DNA from: a virus
Virus record (IMG/VR): IMGVR_UViG_3300036652_002318
Location: 1 to 20,101 of that record
Reading direction: 5' to 3' (one strand)
DNA length: 20,101 nucleotides
Shown here: positions 6,107-14,489 of the stretch, in pieces
Numbering within the stretch: the stretch's first letter is position 1
How the letters are laid out: every line of letters starts with the position of its first letter
Translations under genes and position numbers: made by a program
Notes under the pieces: generated by a model
Database searches by the model: none
What the model saw: only the letters and a program-made list of their open reading frames with translations
Told to the model about the DNA's origin: nothing

Positions 6107-9100
6107 ATGAGTGTAATAGCGCCACCGAGAGTCATCGTCGCCACTGACGACCCTGGTCAGGGTTACGGTTTCTGGCGCTGGACGATTGACATTACTGGTG
6201 TCGAAGATGGCGAAGTGGGTGTCAATGCTGCTAGCTGGTCAGCAGTCACTCAGATTTTCGTAGCTCGTATCAACGGTCGCGGTGTCGATGTTAGCAACAT
6301 CATGCCTGAGATCAAAGTTGGCGAGACAATGTACGTTCAGGCATCAGTTGATCGAACAGCGTTCGGGCATTTTCAAGTGAAAAGTGCGCCAGTTGCTGAC
6401 AATGGTTACTTCACAATTCCCGTAACCTTCGTGGCCGGCGGACTTGCAATGCCCGGTAACGCTCAGGTGATGTCCGTCGATCCTATTCCGAGTGGCGGCA
6501 GTGGCAGCGCAGGTCCGCAGGGACCACCAGGCCCAACAGGACCATCGGGCGCCAACTCAACCGTTCCTGGTCCACAAGGACCAATTGGTAATGCTGGTCC
6601 ACAAGGAACTCCAGGAGTGCCAGGAGCTGCGGGGCCGACAGGCGCAACCGGCCAGTGGTTCACGTACATCGGAACAGGAACTCCCGCCGCGGGCACTTTC
6701 CCTGGCGAGAAGGATGGTGACATGTGCGCCCGGTCCTCGGACTCGGAGGTTTTCAAACGCGTTGGCGGTGTTTGGGTGGACCAGGGTTACGCACTCGGCT
6801 ACGCGATGCAAACCGCAGCTCGGATGTACCGCAGCTCGGGAACCGTCCTGTCGTCACCAGGATTTATGAAGATTCCGCTCGACACGGCCAGCTACGACGC
6901 GGGCAGCAACCTCCAGATCGCCAACAATCGCTATGCCTGCCCAGTCGGTGGTTACTACCAGGTAAACGGACTCGTAGCAGGAAACGAGAGCTCCTCCGAC
7001 ACGATGATGGCGTCCGTCTACGTCAACGGTGCTGAGCGCGTGCGAGGAAGCCACGTTAGTACTCCCAGCCAGTCCATAGCGATCGAAGTGAACGACATCA
7101 TCAGTTGCAATGCCGGTGACTATATCGAGCTGTGGGTCTACACGAGCACTGCGGACACGATCGCATCCGGCGCGCTCGGCGGACCATTCCTGTCCGTCGT
7201 AAAGGTGGACGTCGGCGGCCGTCCTGGAGCTCCCGGGGTGTCTGGCACGAGCTGGAAGCAGTACACCGGCGCGGGCACCCCGTCGCTCGCCGCTGTCCCC
7301 GGCAACGTCGGCGACTCGTGCGTTCGCACCGCCGACGGCGAGGTGTTCCAGCAGGTCGGCGGCGTCTGGGTCGACCAGGGCTGGTCGTTACAGGGCGCGA
7401 ACATGAACGCGACTTGCGTGGCGCGGGCGTGGTACTCGCTTGGAGCCAACACGTCGGCGAACACGGCGATGAAGATCCCCCTGAACATCGTGGACTTCGA
7501 CCCGGGGAACCACCTGATCATCGGCAGCAGCCGGTACGTCGCGCCCGTGGCCGGCTACTACCAGGTCGAGGGCCAGACGATGCACGCCGCCACGGCCACG
7601 GGACTTGTGTCCGTAGCCCTGATCTATGTGAACGGTGTCGAGCGCAGCTCGGGTGTACGGGCTCCAATCGGTGACCCGCAGAACTTCACGAGCTCTGTCG
7701 TGACCGACATCCTCAAGCTCAACGCCGGAGACTATGTCGAGCTGTGGATCTACGCGTCCGTCTCTGGCGCGCTGTACTCGAACCACGACTACAACTTCCT
7801 CGCCGTCTCACTGGTCGCTGCGACGGCGATCCAGCAGCAGCCGCTCCAGGTGGCGTCGCAGGCAAGGGCGTATCGCAGCGCGGCGCTCACCCTCACCGCG
7901 GCCGCCTTTACGAAGATCGCGATCGACACCGTCGACTACGACGCCGGCGGCAACCTCGCGATCGCGAACGGTCGCTACGTCTGCCCGGCCGGCGGCTACT
8001 ACCAAGTCAACGGGGTTCTGCCAGTCTCGTCCGGGATATCCGGCGGAGCTGTCATCGCCTCGATCTACGTGAACGGCGTAGAGCGCAGCCGTGGCGGCCG
8101 TGACGTAGGGGTTGGCAGTAGCCAGAATCTCACCGTCGAAGCCAGCGATGTCATTCGGTGTAATCCCGGCGATTACATCGAACTATGGGGCTATTCAACG
8201 ACGGCAGACCCTGTCACGACCGGTGCGACCCTCGGCGCGTCGTTGTCCGTCTCGCTTGTGGGTACGCAGCCGACCGCCGCACCGGCGAACGCGGCGAGGG
8301 CGTACCGTAATGCCGCGCTGACTCCGGCTGCGAGCACTTGGACGAAGGTTCCTCTCGACACGGTCAGCAGTGACGCAGGCGGAAACTTCTCGATCGCGAA
8401 CGGCAGGTACGTCTGCCCGGTGGCCGGAACCTACGATGTCATCGGTCAGACGTTCAGCGCCATGTCCGCGACTGGCACGTATACGAATTACGCGACCGCA
8501 ATTTACAAGAACGGTGCGATGTGGTCGTACAGCGGGCCGTACGCGGCCGTTCAGCAAGGTACGTCGTGCATGGTGGCAGACAAGATCCCGTGTAACGCTG
8601 GCGACTATCTTGAATTGTGGCTTTTCAACACGCAGGGAACTGCGTTGACTGGTACGTCTGGCAGTAACTTTATGTCCGTATCGCTGCTCACGGCCGCGCC
8701 CGCGTCGCTGCCGGTCACGACACCGCAAGTCGTCACGACCGCGCTGCCGTCGAACCCGGTCGACGGGCAGGAGTGCTACTTCGTCGCGGAACCGGCGAAC
8801 GGCGTCGTGTGGCATCTGAAGTACCGGGCGGCCGATCCCTCGCCGCACAAGTGGCAGTTCGTCGGCGGCGGATCAGTGATGTCCTATTCGGCGGCCAGTA
8901 CAACTACCAGCTCGACTACCTGGGTTCCAGTGGCCGGCCCGTCGGTCACGGTGCCGCTACCGGGTGATTACGAGGTTGAGAACGGCATGGCCATACAAGC
9001 CATGCAAGCCACGGCGGTCAATGCGTACGGCGGCGTCGCGGTCAACGGAACAGAAGCCGGGCAGAGCATGTTTTTCGTGAACGCCGGGATCTACAACGGC

Positions 9101-9241
9101 GCAAGCGTGGCCGGTGTAGCTCAACGGTTCCTCAACCTGCCCGCGGGGGCTGTTCTGACGCTGGTAGGCGAAGTAGCCGCAGCGCTGAGCACCGCGTTCT
9201 CCAGTGGTTGGCTCAAAGTGAAACCGATCCGATTGGGATGA
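6107..9241 (+). CDS. Large tail fibre: collagen stalk plus tandem C1q-like jelly-roll domains
   Basis: A 1044-residue protein. Residues 1-130 form an N-terminal beta-rich domain, probably for virion attachment. Residues 136-184 carry two collagen blocks (five and about ten Gly-X-Y triplets) split by STVP. A linker module ending GGVWVDQG occurs at about 185-230 and again at 381-430. Four homologous domains follow at about 238-368, 438-571, 586-719 and 729-862, each with RYxxPxxGxYxV, a VNG-type turn, NxGDYxELW and a final LSV strand. This order resembles C1q/TNF jelly rolls. A linker with VDGQECYFVAE leads to a fifth, diverged jelly roll at 923-1041. It probably trimerises through the collagen and binds the host surface. 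GC content is patchy and very high at 7200-8090. The ATG has no clear Shine-Dalgarno. Confidence 0.88.
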   Translation: MSVIAPPRVIVATDDPGQGYGFWRWTIDITGVEDGEVGVNAASWSAVTQIFVARINGRGVDVSNIMPEIKVGETMYVQASVDRTAFGHFQVKSAPVADNGYFTIPVTFVAGGLAMPGNAQVMSVDPIPSGGSGSAGPQGPPGPTGPSGANSTVPGPQGPIGNAGPQGTPGVPGAAGPTGATGQWFTYIGTGTPAAGTFPGEKDGDMCARSSDSEVFKRVGGVWVDQGYALGYAMQTAARMYRSSGTVLSSPGFMKIPLDTASYDAGSNLQIANNRYACPVGGYYQVNGLVAGNESSSDTMMASVYVNGAERVRGSHVSTPSQSIAIEVNDIISCNAGDYIELWVYTSTADTIASGALGGPFLSVVKVDVGGRPGAPGVSGTSWKQYTGAGTPSLAAVPGNVGDSCVRTADGEVFQQVGGVWVDQGWSLQGANMNATCVARAWYSLGANTSANTAMKIPLNIVDFDPGNHLIIGSSRYVAPVAGYYQVEGQTMHAATATGLVSVALIYVNGVERSSGVRAPIGDPQNFTSSVVTDILKLNAGDYVELWIYASVSGALYSNHDYNFLAVSLVAATAIQQQPLQVASQARAYRSAALTLTAAAFTKIAIDTVDYDAGGNLAIANGRYVCPAGGYYQVNGVLPVSSGISGGAVIASIYVNGVERSRGGRDVGVGSSQNLTVEASDVIRCNPGDYIELWGYSTTADPVTTGATLGASLSVSLVGTQPTAAPANAARAYRNAALTPAASTWTKVPLDTVSSDAGGNFSIANGRYVCPVAGTYDVIGQTFSAMSATGTYTNYATAIYKNGAMWSYSGPYAAVQQGTSCMVADKIPCNAGDYLELWLFNTQGTALTGTSGSNFMSVSLLTAAPASLPVTTPQVVTTALPSNPVDGQECYFVAEPANGVVWHLKYRAADPSPHKWQFVGGGSVMSYSAASTTTSSTTWVPVAGPSVTVPLPGDYEVENGMAIQAMQATAVNAYGGVAVNGTEAGQSMFFVNAGIYNGASVAGVAQRFLNLPAGAVLTLVGEVAAALSTAFSSGWLKVKPIRLG
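6512..6658 (+). repeat. Collagen Gly-X-Y tracts in the fibre stalk
   Basis: Five triplets (G136-N150) and about ten triplets (G155-W184) are separated by a four-residue break. The tract is much shorter than the one in the membrane-anchored protein at 3516-3911. Placement between an N-terminal domain and jelly rolls is the usual trimeric stalk arrangement. Confidence 0.9.
6818..8692 (+). repeat. Four tandem C1q-like domain repeats in the fibre gene
   Basis: The units begin near 6818, 7418, 7862 and 8291 and run about 390-400 bases each. The first two are preceded by a duplicated linker module. Units 3 and 4 share RAYRxAALT and SIANGRYVCP or AIANGRYVCP. This points to growth by unit duplication, with later divergence in the loops. 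Confidence 0.85.
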
Positions 9242-9243
9242 CC

Positions 9244-9585
9244 ATGACACTTATCGCGCAGTTCGATCTCGAGCAGGACCCGCCCGTCGTGGTCACGCTT
9301 TACGACTACGGAGACGACGACGTGCCCAAGCACTACAAGCCGCCGGAGTACGTGGACGTGACCGAAAAGGACCCGCGCCCGCAGCCTGGCTCGACTTTGC
9401 ATCCTGTTGACGGTTGGGTACATCCACCACCACCAGAGGATGTCCAAGGCTGGGCAGCGGAAATAGTTGCTGCGAACGAGACTTTTCTTTTAGACAAGAA
9501 TCCGACTGCACTGGAGACTGAACATCAGTGTCAGGCACTCACTAGACAGATCAATGGCATGCTTCAGAGGCAATACGGTCTGTAA
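9244..9585 (+). CDS. Small acidic protein after the fibre gene (unknown; possible fibre companion)
   Basis: I place the start at ATG 9244, two bases after the fibre stop, because GGGA at 9235-9238 gives a five-base spacer; ATG 9238, which overlaps the stop as ATGA, is the alternative. The product is about 113 residues: MTLIAQFDLEQDPPVVVTLYDYG, a Pro-rich acidic middle (EKDPRPQPG, VHPPPPEDVQGW), and a helical C-terminal third (LETEHQCQALTRQINGMLQ). No family is recognised. Small genes directly after fibre genes are often assembly chaperones, which is the best guess here. Its first 140 bases share the high GC of the fibre gene and the remainder has the lower GC of the head genes. Confidence 0.65.
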   Translation: MTLIAQFDLEQDPPVVVTLYDYGDDDVPKHYKPPEYVDVTEKDPRPQPGSTLHPVDGWVHPPPPEDVQGWAAEIVAANETFLLDKNPTALETEHQCQALTRQINGMLQRQYGL

Positions 9586-9600
9586 GGAAGCGAGTAAGCG

Positions 9601-11829
9601 ATGAGCATTGGACCAATGGACATAGTGCAGCGCGATTTCTTCGGTACACAGTCGCAGCAAAAGTTGCCGACGGGTCCGCCGACCGATGAAATCGGCAGCA
9701 CCAACATGTGGTCAGTCAATGTCCCTGGTTGGTACTCATATGTCTCTGACTACCTCGAACGCTCACCGGAACTTCAATGGCCACAAAGTATTCTCACTTA
9801 CTCAGATATGCGCCACGACGCACAGATCCAAGGACTTTATCTCGGTACTTCGCTCCCACTTCGACGTTACCACTGGTTGATTGACCCCAATGGCTGCAAG
9901 CCCAAAGATGTTACGAAACTTGCCAAGGACTTGAGCCTGAACATCAAGAACCTCGAGCCACTTCCAAGGCAGAAGTACCGTAATCGGTTCGACTTCGGAA
10001 AGCACTTGCAAGACGCACTTGTGTCTTTGCTCATGGGACATTATCCATTCGAGCAAGTCGGAGAGATTGGTGACGATGGTTTGTGGCACTTGACCAAACT
10101 TGCACCGCGGCCACCCGAGACAATCACAGCCATCAACATCGACAAAGTCGGTGATTTGGTTGGCTTCCAGCAAATGTTCTCTAACCAGATGATTCCTGCG
10201 AATCGTGTCACTTGGTACTCGTGGATGATGGAGGGCGCTAACTGGACAGGGCGTTCAATGTTGCGTGCTTGTTACCGAAACTGGTTGCGGAAGGATCGTC
10301 TGCTGCGAGTGGACGCGCAGAAGCAAGAGCGTAACGGCATCGGTATTCCTATTGCTGAAGCACCTCCAGGTATGGGTGGTGCCGGTTTGCTTCGACTGGA
10401 CATGCTGATGCGGAAGATGCGTGCTGGCGACACTTCTGGTGGTGCAGTTCCTAATGGTACGACGGTCAAACTAATTGGTACAACTGGTTCGTTGCCTGAC
10501 ACTATTGCTTCCATTCGACTGGACAATGAAGAGATGTCTCGTGCTTGGTTGGCAATGTTCATGCAGTTGGGACAGACAGAGACAGGAAGTCGAGCGCTCG
10601 GCAGTGAGTTCATTGACTTCTTCAGCGACGCCATTGACGAGATGGCTAACTGGTTCTGCACGACATTCACCGCTAGTGTCATCGAGAATTGGTGGGGTTG
10701 GAACATAGATCCTGAGGCTGATCAAACGCCGCAGCTGATGTACACACGTAATCCTGACAGTGCCTTCACTGGTCGTGAGTTTGCGTGGCTCGTTGAGCGC
10801 GGTGCTATTACCATGGATCCTGAACTTGAGAATGCAATTCGCGAGCGCTATGGCTTGCCTGCTCGCCTTCCAGGACTTCCCAAACCATCGCTACCGGCGC
10901 CACCTGGTTCTGAGCCGTGGCCTCCAGGGGAGGATGGTGGAACCGCGTCTACACCTTCTCCCGCCGGTCAAGGACCAATGTCTGACGTTCCGGTGCATGG
11001 GAGTAGGAAGAGTGAGCGGTCGGTTCAGGCGCAAGCGGCAGGCTCCCCTGTGTCGCTGCCTGACCGGCCGCTCCGTAGAAACTTGTACCAGCACGAGATT
11101 CAGGCGGCGGTCGATTGGCGTCACATTGATTTGGCGTGGCAGCAGGCACGTGATCAGCTGGTAACTTCTGTTCGTCCTGCACAGTTGCGACAGATTGATG
11201 ACTTGCACGATCAGATTGTTGAAGCTGGTAATGATCTGGACTTGCTCAATGCCATTCAAGCCAGCCCTGAACTTGAGGACTTGGTATTCACAGCTATGAG
11301 TAACATGGCAGTGCAAGGCGCTCACGACGCGCAGTTGGAGGCAAGTCGTCAAGGCACTACAGCGCAGCTGCCCGACTTGACTTCGCTCAGTCAAGGACAG
11401 CGCAATCGTGCCCAAGTCATGGATCTTTTCCTTTCCAATACGTTGTCCTCTTCTGCTCGTTCGAGTGCGTTGCGGTACGCTGGTGGATCGCTGAGTGGTG
11501 CGCAGATTGCAGACAAAGTCAAGGAAGACTTGGTCAATTTGTCATCAGCGTACTTGAACGATCAGCTTGGTGGTGCACTGACTGCTGCGATGAACAGTGG
11601 CCGACGAGCGACGATAGCAGGAGCAGAACCGACAGCGATCTATGCTAGCGAGATTTTGGACAACAATACCTGCACTGAGTGTATCGCCGAGGATGGAACA
11701 CAGTTTATTTCCCTTGACGACGCCGAAGGCCACTACCCGTCCGGTGGATTCGTGGACTGTGCTGGAGGATCTCGCTGCCGAGGTACTCTGGTGGCAGTAT
11801 ACGGCGAGTCTGTCGCCACGATGGAGTAA
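9601..11829 (+). CDS. Portal protein (DUF935/Mu gp29-like) fused to MuF-type minor head protein
   Basis: A 742-residue protein preceded by GGAAG at 9586-9590. Residues about 60-420 are portal-like, with DAQIQGLYLGTSLPLRRYHW near 73-92, a long-helix region, TWYSWMMEG at 204-212 and a LGSEFIDFFSDAIDEMANW helix at 333-351. The portal is the dodecameric ring through which DNA is packed and ejected. A Pro/Gly/Ser-rich linker at about 423-490 joins it to a MuF-like C-terminal domain, ending with CTECIAEDG at 691-699 and CAGGSRCRG at 720-728 (C691, C694, C720, C726 as a probable metal site). In phage Mu these are separate genes (gp29 and gp30), so here they are fused. The portal family assignment rests on pattern, not on a search. 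Confidence 0.88.
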   Translation: MSIGPMDIVQRDFFGTQSQQKLPTGPPTDEIGSTNMWSVNVPGWYSYVSDYLERSPELQWPQSILTYSDMRHDAQIQGLYLGTSLPLRRYHWLIDPNGCKPKDVTKLAKDLSLNIKNLEPLPRQKYRNRFDFGKHLQDALVSLLMGHYPFEQVGEIGDDGLWHLTKLAPRPPETITAINIDKVGDLVGFQQMFSNQMIPANRVTWYSWMMEGANWTGRSMLRACYRNWLRKDRLLRVDAQKQERNGIGIPIAEAPPGMGGAGLLRLDMLMRKMRAGDTSGGAVPNGTTVKLIGTTGSLPDTIASIRLDNEEMSRAWLAMFMQLGQTETGSRALGSEFIDFFSDAIDEMANWFCTTFTASVIENWWGWNIDPEADQTPQLMYTRNPDSAFTGREFAWLVERGAITMDPELENAIRERYGLPARLPGLPKPSLPAPPGSEPWPPGEDGGTASTPSPAGQGPMSDVPVHGSRKSERSVQAQAAGSPVSLPDRPLRRNLYQHEIQAAVDWRHIDLAWQQARDQLVTSVRPAQLRQIDDLHDQIVEAGNDLDLLNAIQASPELEDLVFTAMSNMAVQGAHDAQLEASRQGTTAQLPDLTSLSQGQRNRAQVMDLFLSNTLSSSARSSALRYAGGSLSGAQIADKVKEDLVNLSSAYLNDQLGGALTAAMNSGRRATIAGAEPTAIYASEILDNNTCTECIAEDGTQFISLDDAEGHYPSGGFVDCAGGSRCRGTLVAVYGESVATME

Positions 11830-11832
11830 GGA

Positions 11833-14049
11833 GTGAACGTGCGAGGACAAGCAGTCATAGCTAAAGTGTTGACAGCGCCAGGTATCGGCGAGCTTGTCAC
11901 CGTGTCGAACGTTCCAATGGTCAGCACGGGTATCGACTATCCGACTAGTACCGGTCTGATCACCTTTACTGAACAACATCTGAGTGACTTGGTTGCCAGT
12001 CAGGATGATCCGGCGATTCATTCGCCACGAACGAAGATTGGTCACTCCGACCCGCGATTCAACGGGAAGTTCACCAAAGACGGTGAGATGTTGGATGGTG
12101 AACCATCGTTGGGCACGTGGAAGAACCTTCGACTGAGTGACAATAACCAAACAGTAGTCGGTGACGTTATTGGTGTTCCTCTTTGGTTTGCTGCCATTGT
12201 CTCGACCGCTTATCCGTCGCGATCCATTGAGGGTAACTTTGATGTCACTACAGTCACAGGCCACAAGTGGTCACTCATTGTGGATGCTGTGGCGATGCTT
12301 GGTGTTATAGGACCAGGAGTGACGACACTTGATGACTTGCCGCTTCTGTTCAGTGAGGAAGGACCTTCAGGCGTCAAGGTAATTGAGTCGAAGGAAGGTG
12401 AGCCTATGTCGGTCATTCGCTCCAGCAAGAAACCGGCTGTCAAGGCCACAACGGTTGATGACCAGAATGCCATTCCTGGTTACGCCGAAGGTACAGACAC
12501 AGCGAACTGCGGTCTATGTGTCTACTTCAATAACGGCAACTGCATGCTGTACGCCAGTGCTGAAGTTGAACCAGACATGTGGTGCCCGCGTTTCGTTGAA
12601 GGAACTTACTCGCCGCCGCCAGGTGAAGGTGACACCGGTGATGACGTCTCTTCGAGTCAACCGGTCGTTGCTGAAACGGTCAGTAACACGGCATGGTCGA
12701 ACTTCAAGGACTCGGATTATGACGACGCGCAGTACGCTCGTGCCGCAGTCTATGATCGTGGTAAGTGTGGAAGTACCGCGACGGCAAAGGAACGGTATTC
12801 CTTGCCTGTGCGCGAACCAAGCGGAACACTGAACAAGAACGGTGTCCACGCTGCTGCAAGTCGACTTGGGCAGGTGACCGGCGGTTGTGAAGCTGCGAAG
12901 AAGGCAGCAGCGACTACGCTGGTGAATATGTACAAGAACTCGCTCAAGGAGGATCCACCACAAAGCTTGCTCGACGCCGCTGCGTCGGCAATCGTTACTG
13001 TCACACTCGACGGAAGGGAGCTTGCTAACGCAGTGGCCAAGAAGGTAAACGCACAGGCCAACCTTGACGACGTTCGGCGTCAATACTACGATGGCCTGGA
13101 AAATACGCAGACTTGGTGGTGGATTCGTGCTATCTACCTCGACCCGAACGAACTGATCGTAGACGATGACGAAGGAGGACTCTATCGAGTAGGATTCGAC
13201 ACATCTGGTGACACGATTACTTTCAATGATCCGACACCAGTACAGATCCAGTATGTTGATCAGCCGACAACCGCTGCGGCTCGTGCTATTCGAGCATCAG
13301 TCGCTGACTCATTGGTTTCGAAGCCGGCAGAAGCAACGTACACTATTCGTGCTGACTCAAGACCAGGAGGCTGTATGACTCCCGAGGAAGCCGCAGCGGT
13401 GCGCGAGAGGCATGGTCTGACTCCTGAGCAACTACCGGACGACGCAGACGACGCTACGGTCGCTCGGGTAGTCATTCAGGCAAGCAGCGCTTCTCCAGCA
13501 GTGCCAGCGGAAGGTGAGAAGCCGGCAGAAGGAACTGCACCGGCAGAAGGAAAAGGTAACGGCAAAGTGGCCGCCACTGGAATCACCAGCACTGAGGAAG
13601 CAGGACGCGTTCCTCAGACTACAGCCATGACTCTGCCTGACGGCACCATCATGGTTGACAAGGCGACTTGGGATGAAGTCGCCGGTCAGGCACGACAGGG
13701 TGCCGAACTCGCCGCAAGGACTCGGGACACCGAGCGCGACGAGTACTTGAACCACGCGATCAAGGCGGGCAAGTTCCCGCCGTCAAGAAAGGAACACTGG
13801 CTGACGGCATGGAAGGCCGATCCTGAAGGAACTCGCGGTGTCATCGAGTCACTCGCACCAGGACTGGTGCCTGTCGAAGCTCGCGGCACTGCCGGAACGG
13901 GCAAGAATGAGTCTATCGCTGGCGTCACTTCTCCGGATGTGTACGATCAGTCCTGGCTCACTCCTGCAGAACGGCATCGCGTCAAGTCGTCGGCTGCTAT
14001 GCAGCAGGGTGACGTGGCGGCCCCTATGATTGTTCAAGGAGGTGACTGA
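11833..14049 (+). CDS. Capsid maturation protease fused to scaffold (Mu gpI-like) with Cys4 insert
   Basis: A 738-residue protein. GTG 11833 has GGAG at 11823-11826; GTG 11839, two codons later, has AAGGAG at 11828-11833 and may be the true start. Residues 1-170 look like a gpI-type serine protease, with H71 in IGHSDPR and S131 in YPSRSIEG as catalytic candidates. Residues 213-255 contain a Cys4 cluster (C226, C229, C237, C251) resembling small iron-sulfur or zinc domains. Residues 287-375 hold a helical domain with YSLPVREPSG and GVHAAASRL. Residues 411-476 form a Trp-rich beta segment. The C-terminal part (515-738) is scaffold-like, with MTPEEAAAVRERHG, an acidic Ala/Pro/Glu linker and EYLNHAIKAGKFPPSRKEHW. 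The scaffold guides capsid assembly and is then degraded by the fused protease. Confidence 0.85.
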   Translation: MNVRGQAVIAKVLTAPGIGELVTVSNVPMVSTGIDYPTSTGLITFTEQHLSDLVASQDDPAIHSPRTKIGHSDPRFNGKFTKDGEMLDGEPSLGTWKNLRLSDNNQTVVGDVIGVPLWFAAIVSTAYPSRSIEGNFDVTTVTGHKWSLIVDAVAMLGVIGPGVTTLDDLPLLFSEEGPSGVKVIESKEGEPMSVIRSSKKPAVKATTVDDQNAIPGYAEGTDTANCGLCVYFNNGNCMLYASAEVEPDMWCPRFVEGTYSPPPGEGDTGDDVSSSQPVVAETVSNTAWSNFKDSDYDDAQYARAAVYDRGKCGSTATAKERYSLPVREPSGTLNKNGVHAAASRLGQVTGGCEAAKKAAATTLVNMYKNSLKEDPPQSLLDAAASAIVTVTLDGRELANAVAKKVNAQANLDDVRRQYYDGLENTQTWWWIRAIYLDPNELIVDDDEGGLYRVGFDTSGDTITFNDPTPVQIQYVDQPTTAAARAIRASVADSLVSKPAEATYTIRADSRPGGCMTPEEAAAVRERHGLTPEQLPDDADDATVARVVIQASSASPAVPAEGEKPAEGTAPAEGKGNGKVAATGITSTEEAGRVPQTTAMTLPDGTIMVDKATWDEVAGQARQGAELAARTRDTERDEYLNHAIKAGKFPPSRKEHWLTAWKADPEGTRGVIESLAPGLVPVEARGTAGTGKNESIAGVTSPDVYDQSWLTPAERHRVKSSAAMQQGDVAAPMIVQGGD

Positions 14050-14477
14050 TGAGTCCGAGCAATCTGGCACAGGAGTATTACGAGGACGCTGACGAGATTA
14101 CATGTTTCGCCACGGCAAACGTCGTCGGCAAGACATTCGTCGGCATCTCTGCTGCTCGGCAGCTCGGCGGACCGAACCTTGTCGGTGGTGGAATCACTGA
14201 TTCCATTACCGGCGGCAACGTGTCCGTTGCAACAGCGGCTGCTGGCGGCAAGGTATTCGGTGTCGCCATGTACGACGCTCCGCAAGGAACGTTGGTGCCG
14301 GTGTACCGATACAGTCACGTCATGCCAGTAACGGCTGGCGCGGCAATTACTGCTGGACAGGAAGTCCAGTCAGACGCAAGCGGAAATGCAATTCCACTGG
14401 CGGCAGGGAAGCCGGCAGGTCTCGCCATCGACAGCTGTGCGTCAGGTGCCGACGCGCAGATCTCACTCTACCCCTAG
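14049..14477 (+). CDS. Head decoration protein (DUF2190-like capsid cement)
   Basis: A 142-residue protein whose ATG overlaps the preceding stop by one base (TGATG), behind a canonical AAGGAGG at 14036-14042 with a six-base spacer. It is small, rich in Gly, Ala and Val, with TAGAAITAGQEVQSDASGNA at about 95-114 and AGKPAGLAIDS near 118-128. This pattern matches DUF2190-type decoration proteins, which sit between the protease and the major capsid gene and stabilise the expanded shell. The strong ribosome site fits a product needed in hundreds of copies. Confidence 0.8.
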   Translation: MSPSNLAQEYYEDADEITCFATANVVGKTFVGISAARQLGGPNLVGGGITDSITGGNVSVATAAAGGKVFGVAMYDAPQGTLVPVYRYSHVMPVTAGAAITAGQEVQSDASGNAIPLAAGKPAGLAIDSCASGADAQISLYP

Positions 14478-14489
14478 GAAGGAGTTACA

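Noticed and set aside
7132-7674. 180-codon Arg-rich frame inside the fibre gene
   Set aside because: It is an out-of-frame shadow of the GC-rich fibre region; the Arg/Gly/His-rich composition is typical of shifted high-GC codons.
8195-8848. 217-codon minus-strand frame opposite the fibre gene
   Set aside because: It is an antisense shadow with Arg-rich composition, no ribosome site and no recognisable domain.
11545-12264. 239-codon minus-strand frame across the portal-protease junction
   Set aside because: It covers two clear sense genes, and the window has no other minus-strand gene; the composition is unlike a real protein.
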